Part shown: piece after piece, positions 17,585 to 25,226 of the stretch
Layout of the letters: each line of letters begins with the position of its first letter
Numbering within the stretch: position 1 is the stretch's first letter
NCBI RefSeq assembly: GCF_038637725.1
Contig: NZ_CP152052.1
Location: 310,001 to 374,000 of the forward strand
Reading direction: 5' to 3'
Source: Psychrobacillus sp. FSL H8-0483
GTDB lineage: Bacteria; Bacillota; Bacilli; Bacillales_A; Planococcaceae
DNA: 64,000 nucleotides
Made by a program: the position numbers and the translations under genes
The notes under the pieces: generated by a model
Database searches by the model: none
What the model saw: the letters and a program-made list of their open reading frames with translations, nothing else
What the model was told of the DNA's origin: nothing

Positions 17585-17644
17585 AAAAAAGGTGAATTAA
17601 CTTAGACTATGGAGGTCTAATGTTAATTCACCTTTATCCTTTTT
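17585..17644 (+). terminator. Terminator of the SLH protein gene
   Basis: AAAGGTGAATTAAC and GTTAATTCACCTTT form a long stem, with an inner TAGAC/GGTCTA pairing, followed by a T-rich run. Confidence 0.85.
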
Positions 17645-18033
17645 ATGCTGGATAGGTCGGTATGTAGATAGAAAATATATCTGAACTGTATCTTTGATAT
17701 CTTAAATTTACGCATAATTAAAATGTATAAACAATTTTAATTGTAAAAGAGTAAGATTAATGACACCGCCGTACTAACACATATCCATGTCCACTACAGG
17801 AATGTTAATGGCAAGATCTATCTCTACATCCAATATTAAGTTTAAACTTCAATTATTATGTCCCTTAGAGCGTCATCTTTGGCCATTGTCTTTTGACTAT
17901 GTTGGACGCCGCCTTAGGATATCATTCACTTCGGTAATAAATATAAAATAATTTCAAGTTAGAAGTAATGTCTATTTAGGTCTAAAACTGTAATGCGGGA
18001 AGTAGAGATAGTTAGTTATTGCAAATTTCATTA
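17645..18033. other. Intergenic stretch, no gene recognised
   Basis: Convergent spacer between the SLH gene and the TM2 gene. The block 17765-17935 is somewhat richer in GC and may be decayed coding sequence, but no frame is open for long and I recognise nothing in it. Confidence 0.4.
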
Positions 18034-18255
18034 TTACGCTTTAATTAATTTCCCATTACTATCTTTAAATTTCCCAACAGCGATTATAATAAAATCAATT
18101 AAGCTCCAAATTCCTAGTCCACCTAGTGTAAGCAACATTAAAATTCCTGTTCCTATTTTACCAGTATAAAATCTATGAACACCTAAAGAACCTAAAAAGA
18201 AACAAAGTAGTAAAGCTGCCACAAAATTCTTTTCTGAATTAGTGTTTTCTGACAT
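18034..18255 (-). CDS. TM2-domain membrane protein
   Basis: A 73-residue protein with two membrane helices and the TM2 signature: GSLGVHRFYTGKIGTG between them, then LGGLGIWSLIDFI. A short cytoplasmic tail (KFKDSNGKLIKA) follows. AAGGAGG precedes ATG 18255. The family is widespread and of unclear function. Monocistronic. Confidence 0.9.
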   Translation of the reverse strand: MSENTNSEKNFVAALLLCFFLGSLGVHRFYTGKIGTGILMLLTLGGLGIWSLIDFIIIAVGKFKDSNGKLIKA

Positions 18256-18468
18256 AATATATTCCTCCTTTCACTTGCAATCGAATATTACAGTAACATA
18301 GGTTAGTACATATAAATATAAGAAATATTTAACAATTTATAGTATGAATAGGGTTAAAGGTCGTTGCAATTTTGCACGGCTCAAAAATTTTAGAAGTATT
18401 AAGATACTTAAGCACTTTGAACATAATGTGTAAAAGAAGAGAAGGGTAGTTGAAGAAGGAAATTAAAT

Positions 18469-18624
18469 ATGCGGGCGGACGCCAAATCAATTGAAACGAA
18501 AGTTTCTTCAATAAGTGATGAGGAATACGGTAAGATTGGTGTCACTAAATTCAAACCAAACCAAAACAAGAGGATTTTAAGGTACTTATCTTTACATTTA
18601 AAATGGAACACACAGATGCTGTGA
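18469..18624 (+). CDS. Short open frame, possible gene relic
   Basis: A 51-codon frame (MRADAKSIETKVSS...) with GAAGAAGGA about 8 nt upstream. Immediately downstream, in another phase and without a start, the sequence reads FKEWRKTVDSIDGIQRSWGG to a stop near 18740. The two parts look like protein-coding sequence split by a frameshift. I do not recognise a family. The rest of the 18256-18784 spacer shows nothing else. Confidence 0.25.
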   Translation: MRADAKSIETKVSSISDEEYGKIGVTKFKPNQNKRILRYLSLHLKWNTQML

Positions 18625-18784
18625 GAAATCGACAAATCGACAAATCGAGAAGTTTAAGGAGTGGAGAAAAACGGTGGATAGTATAGATGGAATTCAGCGT
18701 AGTTGGGGTGGAAGTGCTTTATCCTCCAATCCCCTAAAAAATTAAAACCATTCTTATACAAAAAATATAAGATATAAACTTTTA

Positions 18785-19753
18785 CTATATTCCCTCTAAT
18801 AGTTGCTTGCAATGACTATTCATCGCCTCATTGTTAAGGCCTGTGCCAATCAAAATAATGATATTTTTTTTATTTAAAGTGGAAGGTACAGGTGTGAACG
18901 TTACCTTCTTTGAAGCATATTGAAAACTGTAAAATTGATTGGAGTTTTCGATTTCAACAATTCCTTTTCCTCGCAGAACGTTGTTAGGTAGCTGTTTAAG
19001 CCATTTTTCAAATGTTTTTTGTTGAAATGCCGGAAAATCCTCCAACTTAATCGCTTGTACAGTGGAGTGGTGGTGATGATGGTGATCAATATCCGAATGC
19101 TGTTTCCCAATAGAAATTGATTGAAAACGCTTTTCGAAAAGCATTCCAGCTTCAATTTGGCCATACGAACACTTGACTAATTCCGTTTCTACTCCAGCTA
19201 TTTTAGTGATTTTTTGAATCACTTTGTCAAGTTGTTCTGATCGGATTAGATCTGTCTTATTTAATAGTAATAGGCTTCCACAAACCATTTGTTCCTTCAT
19301 CAGTTTCCGAACTTCAGCTGAACTTGAGAAGACACTTTGATATTCTAAATAATGACTAGCATCAAGAACCGTAATAATAGACATTATTTCAAACTGATCT
19401 ATATATGGCTTACTCAATAGTGATTCTTGTATTTCTAATGGGTTTGCCACCCCAGTTCCTTCAATGAATAAAACATCCAAAGGGCTGCTATCCATTTCTG
19501 CAATCAAGTTATCCATTGTTTCTTTTAAATCATCTTGAATAGTGCAGCAAATACAACCATTTAGTAGTTCAACTACTTTTTTATCTTCAAACAAATGTCC
19601 TTCTACGTTTTCTTGACCTAATTCATTTAGAATAATTCCTGGGTGTTGGCCTTTATTCTTGCAATGTTCCAGCATGTTCAAAAGAACAGTAGTCTTGCCG
19701 CTTCCAAGAAATCCACTCAAAATGTATACCGGAATTTTTGTTTTGTTATCCAT
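18785..19753 (-). CDS. CobW/COG0523 GTP-dependent metallochaperone (ZagA/YciC-like)
   Basis: A 322-residue GTPase thought to deliver zinc or another metal under scarcity. Walker A GSGKTT is at residues 17-22, the metal-binding CxCC motif GCICC at 66-70, and the base-specificity motif NKTD follows. A run of six His (DHHHHHHS) in the linker before the C-terminal CobW_C domain adds a metal-binding segment, as in many zinc-related members. The start at ATG 19753 follows TAGGAGAGG; an upstream ATG lacks a site. A Zur-like box lies 64 bp upstream. Downstream of, and separately terminated from, the ycgQ-ycgR pair. Confidence 0.9.
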   Translation of the reverse strand: MDNKTKIPVYILSGFLGSGKTTVLLNMLEHCKNKGQHPGIILNELGQENVEGHLFEDKKVVELLNGCICCTIQDDLKETMDNLIAEMDSSPLDVLFIEGTGVANPLEIQESLLSKPYIDQFEIMSIITVLDASHYLEYQSVFSSSAEVRKLMKEQMVCGSLLLLNKTDLIRSEQLDKVIQKITKIAGVETELVKCSYGQIEAGMLFEKRFQSISIGKQHSDIDHHHHHHSTVQAIKLEDFPAFQQKTFEKWLKQLPNNVLRGKGIVEIENSNQFYSFQYASKKVTFTPVPSTLNKKNIIILIGTGLNNEAMNSHCKQLLEGI

Positions 19754-19816
19754 TAAACCTCTCCTATCTACTGCAATTATTTTTGTAAAACATCGAAAGC
19801 ATTGCTTATTCACTTT

Positions 19817-19837
19817 AAATCGTAATCACTACAGTTT
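19817..19837 (-). promoter_or_regulatory. Zur-like operator
   Basis: Half-sites AAATCGTAAT and ACTACAGTTT are separated by one base. The known Bacillus Zur box has half-sites AAATCGTAAT and ATTACGATTT, so 18 of 20 to 21 positions fit, the left half exactly. Position upstream of the CobW gene fits zinc repression. Confidence 0.6.
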
Positions 19838-19931
19838 AGGGGTTTTATTCTACTTCTTTTATTCTTTTTCGTCAATCAGAAAATAGCGCCGAAGAAGTTT
19901 GTTGAAAACAAAAAAGTATTTATATAAATAT

Positions 19932-19962
19932 TAAAAAAAGCATGATTAAAATAAATCATGCT
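19932..19962 (-). terminator. Terminator after ycgQ-like gene
   Basis: AGCATGATT and AATCATGCT pair around a short loop; seven T follow on the minus strand. Confidence 0.8.
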
Positions 19963-20025
19963 ATTCCTTCTTGTATTGAGTGTGGAGAATATTTATTTTT
20001 CACAACGAACTGAGAGACTGAAATC

Positions 20026-20862
20026 TTAATAACTTCTATAAACATATGGTTCTTCAGGCTCTTCAATTTTATTTATTTTCTCCACTTTTAGAATAGGGAT
20101 TGTTTTTTTGAACGGTTGATAGTAGATGGTATCCATCGTCCCCTCCACTTCAATCCACTCATCATTCTGGAATGTAGTGTCCTTAGGAAGTTCTAGTAGC
20201 ATCCCGAATACTCCAGAATCTGCAACACAATGAATCAATCCAAAGCGGAATAAAAAGACATTCCCTGTTTCCTTGTCAACGTAAGTGAAGCCTTTAAAAC
20301 CTATTGTTTTACCCGAAAAATAGCCAGGATTTTTGTATATCGTTTCCATTCCATAGAGGAAATCTTGATCATTTAAAATCACTTTGTCCTTGTTAGAATA
20401 CTTTCCTAGTGCTTCTTCCATTATCTCCTCATAGCCATCCTGCCCATAAAATATGCTTGTATCGGGTTCAAGGAATTGATGGAAACCGTAAGGATCTTTA
20501 TCGTTATAAACTTCAAAGTTAAATCCCTTCGCAGCTACAATATTTGAGTCTAAAGTGGCAACGGGAAGAAAAAAAGCTGTCAAAATGGGAAAGATGAAAA
20601 TAGGGTAGCTGATCCATTCCTTCCATGACTTCCCCTCTTTAGAATGATCTATTCCACAATCGCATATATCGGTCAATTCATCTTCATTTCCGTCTTTTTT
20701 CAAAGTGAAATACATTTGGATTAGCATAAAGAAAAACAGTAAAAAAATAGCGAGAAAGGAAAAAGATGAATATTTCAAATTGATGTATTTAGAAATATCT
20801 CCCGATGCATGTAAATGCAAAAAGAGAAATGATAACCCTAGCAAAATCCAGCAACGAAACAT
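20026..20862 (-). CDS. ycgQ: DUF1980/TIGR03943 permease partner (YcgQ-like)
   Basis: A 278-residue protein with two or three membrane segments at the N-terminus, a cytosolic-looking CDCGIDHSKEGK stretch near residue 67, another membrane segment, and a C-terminal beta-rich domain that includes a conserved GFVYKD-type part (here GFTYVDKETG) and LIHCVADSG. This is the layout of the UPF0703 family, which is always paired with a UPF0718 permease. It starts 18 bp after the permease stop with AAGGAG. Role: accessory subunit in a putative metal or small-molecule permease. Confidence 0.85.
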   Translation of the reverse strand: MFRCWILLGLSFLFLHLHASGDISKYINLKYSSFSFLAIFLLFFFMLIQMYFTLKKDGNEDELTDICDCGIDHSKEGKSWKEWISYPIFIFPILTAFFLPVATLDSNIVAAKGFNFEVYNDKDPYGFHQFLEPDTSIFYGQDGYEEIMEEALGKYSNKDKVILNDQDFLYGMETIYKNPGYFSGKTIGFKGFTYVDKETGNVFLFRFGLIHCVADSGVFGMLLELPKDTTFQNDEWIEVEGTMDTIYYQPFKKTIPILKVEKINKIEEPEEPYVYRSY

Positions 20863-20880
20863 TATGAATCTACTCCTTTT

Positions 20881-21762
20881 CTATAAGTTCGTAATTAACA
20901 GAGATCCAAGAAATACTAGAATTGCTGTATAAATGAATAAGAAAAAAACGAACTTTGTTTTGAACACACCTAGCATCATTAATGTGTTTTTTATATCAAA
21001 CTTTGCACCAAAAACGAGAAACGCAATTATTGCTCCAGTTGAAAATGTACTTCTAAACGAAGCAGCAACAAATGCATCAGCAGATGAACAGAGTGACATA
21101 ATAAACGCTAAGCCCATCATGACAAGTGAAGAAGAGTAATCCCCATGTCCAATGGATGTTAGGGTGGATGTTTTCATGTATGTTTGCACAGCTGCAGCAA
21201 TTATGGCGCCGAATATCAAATACTTCCCAACAGAGAAAAACTCATCTACCATATGTTTTAAACTTCCGAGCACTTTTCCTTTCACCGTTATATTTTTAGG
21301 GGAAACTTGATGTATGAACGTATGCTTCAACTGAGATTCCTTAAATTGATAGGAAAGAATTATTCCTACTATAAAGGCCACAACAAATGAAAGACCACCT
21401 CGATATAGCACCATTTTCCAACTGTTCCCAAAAGCCACATATGTGGAGAATAAAACAACTGGATTAATAATAGGTCCCGTAAGCATGAACGCAATAGCTG
21501 CATGGAGTGGGACTCCCTTCGCCATTAATCGCCGAGCGATAGGAATAATCCCACATTCACATGCAGGGAAAATCGCACCGAGCGCACTAGCGGATAAAAC
21601 AGAAAGGAATCTATTTTTAGGAATAACTTTAGCAAGCATTTCATCTGTCACAAATACTTGAATCAAAGCCGAAACAATTACCGCTAATAAGATAAAAGGT
21701 AAAGATTCAATTAATATACTAATAAAAATGGTATTAAACTGTAAAAATAATTGATTATTCAT
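20881..21762 (-). CDS. ycgR: UPF0718 permease (YcgR-like)
   Basis: A 293-residue membrane protein with about eight helices and the family marks FPACECGIIPIARRL, MLTGPIINPVVLFST and CSSADAFVAASF. Cys residues in PACECG and LCSSADA are typical of this ArsP-related family. TAGGAG precedes ATG 21762. Forms a two-gene unit with the ycgQ-like gene. Its neighbour is a CobW GTPase with a Zur-like operator, which hints at a metal-related substrate; this is inference. Confidence 0.88.
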   Translation of the reverse strand: MNNQLFLQFNTIFISILIESLPFILLAVIVSALIQVFVTDEMLAKVIPKNRFLSVLSASALGAIFPACECGIIPIARRLMAKGVPLHAAIAFMLTGPIINPVVLFSTYVAFGNSWKMVLYRGGLSFVVAFIVGIILSYQFKESQLKHTFIHQVSPKNITVKGKVLGSLKHMVDEFFSVGKYLIFGAIIAAAVQTYMKTSTLTSIGHGDYSSSLVMMGLAFIMSLCSSADAFVAASFRSTFSTGAIIAFLVFGAKFDIKNTLMMLGVFKTKFVFFLFIYTAILVFLGSLLITNL

Positions 21763-21836
21763 TTTCTAGACTCCTACTGAAAAACTTGAATATAGATACA
21801 TTAATATAACTTGATTTTTTTTACAAACAGCTATCT

Positions 21837-21852
21837 TTGTAAGAAATTACAA
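21837..21852. promoter_or_regulatory. Palindrome TTGTAA-N4-TTACAA upstream of ycgR
   Basis: A perfect 6-bp inverted repeat with a 4-bp spacer lies 75 bp before the ycgR start. The spacing resembles operators of Fur-family regulators, but the match to the Zur box is weak. Confidence 0.35.
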
Positions 21853-22034
21853 TGCATTCCATGTCCAAATTTTTGTTTAATTTATACATTAGAATGGAGA
21901 AGTAAAAAGAATGTGTGAAATCGCAATAATACTAAAAAAACAATTACTACAAACTAGGATGAATAGATATTTCCATTCTTTTATGCATCTTCAATAAATA
22001 TTTTCTTAGAGGGGAGACGCGTTTAAGAGAATAT

Positions 22035-22157
22035 TTAATTAGAAAGAAAAAAATCAACAAGTATCTCCTCTTTCATTTCGGCAATTCTATCACACATGTA
22101 TCTTAAAGCAGCAATATCAGAAATAAACAATAAAGAAATATTAAATTCTCTTTTCAA
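22035..22157 (-). CDS. Short open frame, possible gene fragment
   Basis: A 40-codon frame starting TTG reads MKREFNISLLFISDIAALRY and ends VDFFLSN. Composition is protein-like, but there is no ribosome site and a stop lies just upstream, so it may be the tail of a lost gene. The rest of 21853-22205 holds nothing I recognise. Confidence 0.2.
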   Translation of the reverse strand: MKREFNISLLFISDIAALRYMCDRIAEMKEEILVDFFLSN

Positions 22158-22205
22158 CTAAATAATTTTTCAATTTATTAAATAGGTTAATTAGTAGCTA
22201 TTTCT

Positions 22206-22240
22206 AATGCGTTGATCCAAGAAGGATTAACGCATTTTTT
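22206..22240 (+). terminator. Plus-strand terminator with no gene before it
   Basis: AATGCGTT and AACGCATT, with inner ATCC/GGAT, form a stem followed by six T. The nearest plus-strand gene upstream is more than 4 kb away, so its parent gene may have been lost. It sits 7 bp before the first palindromic repeat. Confidence 0.75.
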
Positions 22241-22246
22241 GTTGAA

Positions 22247-22280
22247 CTTATTGAACTAAAGGGGCAGTCTAATGAAATAG
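22247..22280. repeat. Palindromic cassette repeat, copy 1
   Basis: CTTATTGAACTAAA, GGGGCAG, TCTAATGAAATAG. Left arm matches the repeat consensus well; the right arm is degenerate. Confidence 0.7.
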
Positions 22281-22332
22281 TTCTTTTACGGGAAACAGTA
22301 AAGTTTTTGAATAGATGGAAAAGGGGACAAGT

Positions 22333-23469
22333 ATGAATCGATCTAAATACAAACTAAATCAAATAACAGATTATATTAATGAAATTATTAAAAATCAGCA
22401 GGGAGTTGGATTGAGCGTTGCAATTGTTAAAGACTCAGACATTATCTATTCTAAAGGTTTTGGGTACTCTCAGATTCAACCTGTAAACCGGCCTATTGAT
22501 GGTGAAACATTGATGAGCATTCAAAGTATTTCTAAGAATTTTATGGCACTTTCTATTATGCAGCTTGTTGAAAAGAACTTGATTTCATTGGATCATACTA
22601 TTGTTAAATATTTGCCATACTTCAGAACAAAAAATAAAGAACATAGTGACACCATCACGATTCGTCATCTGCTATCCCATACGGCTGGGTTTCCTTCAAA
22701 CTTAGGGATTGCCAATATGATCGCTCCTAATGTAAGAGAAATTTTTTCAGATACAGCCACAGAATTTCAAGAAGCATTAGATTATTATAACCTTACTGAA
22801 GAAGAGATTAGCAGTATACAAACTCGAGATGATATAACCAAGTGGTTTAAAAAAGTTGAGTTGGAGTATCCAGTAGGGATGGGGTGGAATTATTGCACAG
22901 ATGCGTATGTGATACTTGCTGATTTGTTTGAAAAAGTGACAGGTTACAATTGGGAAACCTCTCTTAGAGATGAAATTCTTACCCCCTTGAATATGAATCG
23001 AACAACTAGTAATTCACGAATAGTCGAAAAAGATAAGAACAGTGCTAGATATTATTTAGGCCAGGATAAAATAGAAACTCCTTTTCCAATAAACCCAATC
23101 TCAGCTCCAATTGGTTACTTGTATTCAACCGCAAATGATTTAGGAAAATATATACTATTCCATTTGAATAAAGAATCCAAAGTTTTACGTTCAAATTTAA
23201 TTGAAAAAATGCAAAATCCTATTCATCTTGTCAGTGAGGAATGGCGGTTCGATAGTGATATCAGAAGCTACGGACTCGCATGGTTTACTGATAAATATAG
23301 AGGATTTAGAATAGTAGAACATGGGGGCGGTCAACTAGCTGTAAGATCACTGATGTCAATGGTACCTGAACTAAATTTAGGAGTAGTGGTCTTACTAAAT
23401 TTTGACGGGACCATTCATCATGATATTTGTAAAAAAATCATAGATATTTTCATTGATGAAAGGGGCTAA
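22333..23469 (+). CDS. Serine hydrolase of the class C beta-lactamase / PBP4* fold
   Basis: A 378-residue protein of the Beta-lactamase (PF00144) family. The nucleophile motif SxxK is SISK at residues 65-68; the second motif position reads YCT in WNYCTDAY instead of the usual YxN; the third is HGGG in VEHGGGQLAV. No signal peptide, so it is cytoplasmic and more likely an esterase or peptidase than a true beta-lactamase. Start at ATG 22333 with AAGGGGA 6 nt before; ATG 22315 is an alternative. Coupled to the next gene (2-bp gap). First gene of the cassette-like region. Confidence 0.85.
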   Translation: MNRSKYKLNQITDYINEIIKNQQGVGLSVAIVKDSDIIYSKGFGYSQIQPVNRPIDGETLMSIQSISKNFMALSIMQLVEKNLISLDHTIVKYLPYFRTKNKEHSDTITIRHLLSHTAGFPSNLGIANMIAPNVREIFSDTATEFQEALDYYNLTEEEISSIQTRDDITKWFKKVELEYPVGMGWNYCTDAYVILADLFEKVTGYNWETSLRDEILTPLNMNRTTSNSRIVEKDKNSARYYLGQDKIETPFPINPISAPIGYLYSTANDLGKYILFHLNKESKVLRSNLIEKMQNPIHLVSEEWRFDSDIRSYGLAWFTDKYRGFRIVEHGGGQLAVRSLMSMVPELNLGVVVLLNFDGTIHHDICKKIIDIFIDERG

Positions 23470-23471
23470 TC

Positions 23472-23999
23472 ATGATGATAAAAGATAATATTCAAGTCTC
23501 CCTAAGAACAGGAGATTTAGATGATGCAGAAGCCGTGTTAGAAATTCAAAGGGAAGTTGTTTCAGAAAACGAATTTATGATTTCTGTTTTAGAAGAATTT
23601 GAAGAGACAACGGAGCAACAAAGAAGTTGGATACAGAAAATTTTAGAAAATAAAAGAGAAACAATAATTGTGGCAGAAATTAAAGGGAAAGTTATTGGTT
23701 TGATTGTATTTCGGTCAAAAAATACCAAAAGGATTGCTCATACTGGTTATTTTACGACTATGTTAAAGAAAGATTATCGAGATATGGGTATTGGAAAACT
23801 CCTTATTAAAGAACTTTTAAACTGGGCAGAACAGAACCCTTTAATTGAGAAAGTAAGTTTAGGGGTTTTATCAACAAATCAGAGGGCAATTGCCTTATAC
23901 AAAAGTGTGGGATTTGTAGAGGAAGGACGTAAAGTTAAAGAAGTTAAGTTTAGCGAGGACTTATATGTAGATGACATTCTTATGTATAAATTGGTTTAA
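23472..23999 (+). CDS. GNAT-family N-acetyltransferase
   Basis: A 175-residue acetyltransferase. Motif A appears as LKKDYRDMGIGKLLIKELL, and motif B as NQRAIALYKSVGFVEEGR, a pattern shared with RimI/RimJ-like and spermidine-type enzymes. It begins 2 bp after the serine hydrolase stop, whose AAAGGGG doubles as the ribosome site, so the two are one operon. Substrate unknown; the pair may act together on one compound. Confidence 0.88.
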   Translation: MMIKDNIQVSLRTGDLDDAEAVLEIQREVVSENEFMISVLEEFEETTEQQRSWIQKILENKRETIIVAEIKGKVIGLIVFRSKNTKRIAHTGYFTTMLKKDYRDMGIGKLLIKELLNWAEQNPLIEKVSLGVLSTNQRAIALYKSVGFVEEGRKVKEVKFSEDLYVDDILMYKLV

Positions 24000-24001
24000 C
24001 C

Positions 24002-24033
24002 CTTTTAAACCAACGAGTGCGTTAGTTCAAGAT
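24002..24033. repeat. Palindromic cassette repeat, copy 2A
   Basis: CTTTTAAACCAACGAG, TGCGTTAGTTCAAGAT. Starts 3 bp after the GNAT stop codon. Followed by a small terminator and then copy 2B. Confidence 0.6.
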
Positions 24034-24037
24034 CTAT

Positions 24038-24061
24038 GAGCTGCTTAGACGGCTCTTTTTT
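24038..24061 (+). terminator. Terminator between repeat copies 2A and 2B
   Basis: GAGCTG and CGGCTC pair around CTTAGA and are followed by seven T. Confidence 0.75.
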
Positions 24062-24096
24062 CTTATTGTGCTAACGGGGAAGGTTAGTTGAACAAG
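24062..24096. repeat. Palindromic cassette repeat, copy 2B
   Basis: CTTATTGTGCTAAC, GGGGAA, GGTTAGTTGAACAAG. One of the best-preserved copies; the two arms are near-exact inverses. Confidence 0.85.
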
Positions 24097-24187
24097 ACTA
24101 CTCTTAATTTGAAACTTATACCATAATTTTCCTTCAAGTATTATTGAACAAGAATGAAGAAGTCAAAAATACAAAGGGGGATTTGAT

Positions 24188-24502
24188 ATGGTTGGTTTGC
24201 TTAATCTTGGCAGTCTAGTACTTGGACTAATTGCTTGGATACTTCCTGTTGTTAATATCATGCAATATAAAAAACATGGCCATAGGAATTGGGTCGCTCT
24301 TTCTGTTATGAGCATTAGTGCTTGTGCTATTTCGCTATGTTTCCAGATTTTCTATAATCATCATCTGGTAAAAATTAAGGATTGGTCTGCTCTTGCGGAC
24401 ACAACAGAGGCTGTGGTGTTTGTCGGAACAGTACTTCTCATTGTTACCATCATTTTAAATACAATTACTCTGATTGTATATCGTGACAGAACAGCAAAGT
24501 AG
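24188..24502 (+). CDS. Small membrane protein, conserved in Bacillus, function unknown
   Basis: A 104-residue protein with three to four membrane helices: residues 3-25, 38-56 (SVMSISACAISLCFQIFY) and 76-96. The stretch between them, HHLVKIKDWSALADTTEAV, is hydrophilic and looks conserved. AAAGGGGGA precedes the ATG. It lies between repeat copies 2B and 3, alone in its interval. I recall similar small membrane proteins in the Bacillus cereus group but no function. Confidence 0.75.
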   Translation: MVGLLNLGSLVLGLIAWILPVVNIMQYKKHGHRNWVALSVMSISACAISLCFQIFYNHHLVKIKDWSALADTTEAVVFVGTVLLIVTIILNTITLIVYRDRTAK

Positions 24503-24558
24503 GATGTCAAATTCCATTTTGTAAGGTGGTAATGTATCGAAGATTGTGAAAAGGTGTA

Positions 24559-24591
24559 CTTATTGTAACGGGGGGCTTTAGGTTGAAGAAG
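24559..24591. repeat. Palindromic cassette repeat, copy 3
   Basis: CTTATTGTAAC, GGGGGG, CTTTAGGTTGAAGAAG. It overlaps the probable TTG start of the following small gene. Confidence 0.7.
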
Positions 24592-24729
24592 GAATTAAAA
24601 CTTAAATATAGAAATAAAGTAAAGATAAATGGAATTATTAAAGCAGACCGTTGTGGATGTGAAGTAAACAATCCACAAGGAAGTTGTTGTATGGGGAATG
24701 TTACTAAGTATATAAAAGGTCTTTCTTAA
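24583..24729 (+). CDS. 48-residue four-Cys protein with BFD-like [2Fe-2S] signature
   Basis: A short frame starting TTG 24583 just after GGGGGG. The C-terminal part reads [20 protein letters not shown], with four Cys spaced CxC and CC plus NPxGxCCxGNV, the pattern of the BFD-like [2Fe-2S] segment found in some copper chaperones and ferredoxin-like tails. The N-terminal 25 residues are Lys-rich ([16 protein letters not shown]). Either a complete mini-protein or the remaining tail of a longer gene; the start overlaps repeat copy 3, which suggests cassette insertion shaped it. Confidence 0.45.
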   Translation: MKKELKLKYRNKVKINGIIKADRCGCEVNNPQGSCCMGNVTKYIKGLS

Positions 24730-24766
24730 TTCAACTTCAACTACCGGGCGCTTTAGATTAATGTTG
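24725..24766. repeat. Palindromic cassette repeat, copy 4
   Basis: CTTAATTCAACTTCAACTAC, CGGGCG, CTTTAGATTAATGTTG. Overlaps the stop codon of the 4-Cys gene. Confidence 0.6.
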
Positions 24767-25064
24767 ATTTAGAGGATTTAAAGAAAGTTAAAATATGGTT
24801 ATAAGAGTATGGAATCATAGAAAAAAATTACAGAACGAAGAGAGCTCCCCCTCAATTTTTCACCGTCGTACCAAATTTCATTATTTAGCTGATTTAATCG
24901 GTTAATATAATCTTTTCAATTATTAGACCCCATGTTGCACTCCCCGATTTTAATGGATATTTATATAAAATTATTCGATTATAGCTGTTTTCACGAGTTA
25001 AGTCGTTCAATATATTATTACTACTACTAAAATTAATCTATGTAACTAGAGCATACTTATTTTA
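24767..25064. other. Gene-free interval between repeat copies 4 and 5
   Basis: A short tail (VDLEDLKKVKIWL then stop) near 24770 may be the end of a decayed gene. The remainder is AT-rich without a frame. In the cassette view this is an eroded or empty unit. Confidence 0.35.
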
Positions 25065-25099
25065 CTTCTTTAACTACCGGGGCAGATTAGTGGAATAAG
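25065..25099. repeat. Palindromic cassette repeat, copy 5
   Basis: CTTCTTTAACTACC, GGGGCA, GATTAGTGGAATAAG. Good match on both arms. Confidence 0.75.
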
Positions 25100-25153
25100 A
25101 AGGTTTATGTAAGAGTTTTGTTGAATAAGTTAATATATGTAAATTTTTGAACT

Positions 25154-25185
25154 TTTTTAATGAACTAACGGGTTATCCGAAATAG
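25154..25185. repeat. Palindromic cassette repeat, copy 6
   Basis: TTTTAATGAACTAACGGG, TTATCCGAAATAG. Left arm intact, right arm diverged. Confidence 0.55.
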
Positions 25186-25226
25186 ATTATGAAAAATTAT
25201 GAGTAGTTGAAACTGGGAGGGTGATT

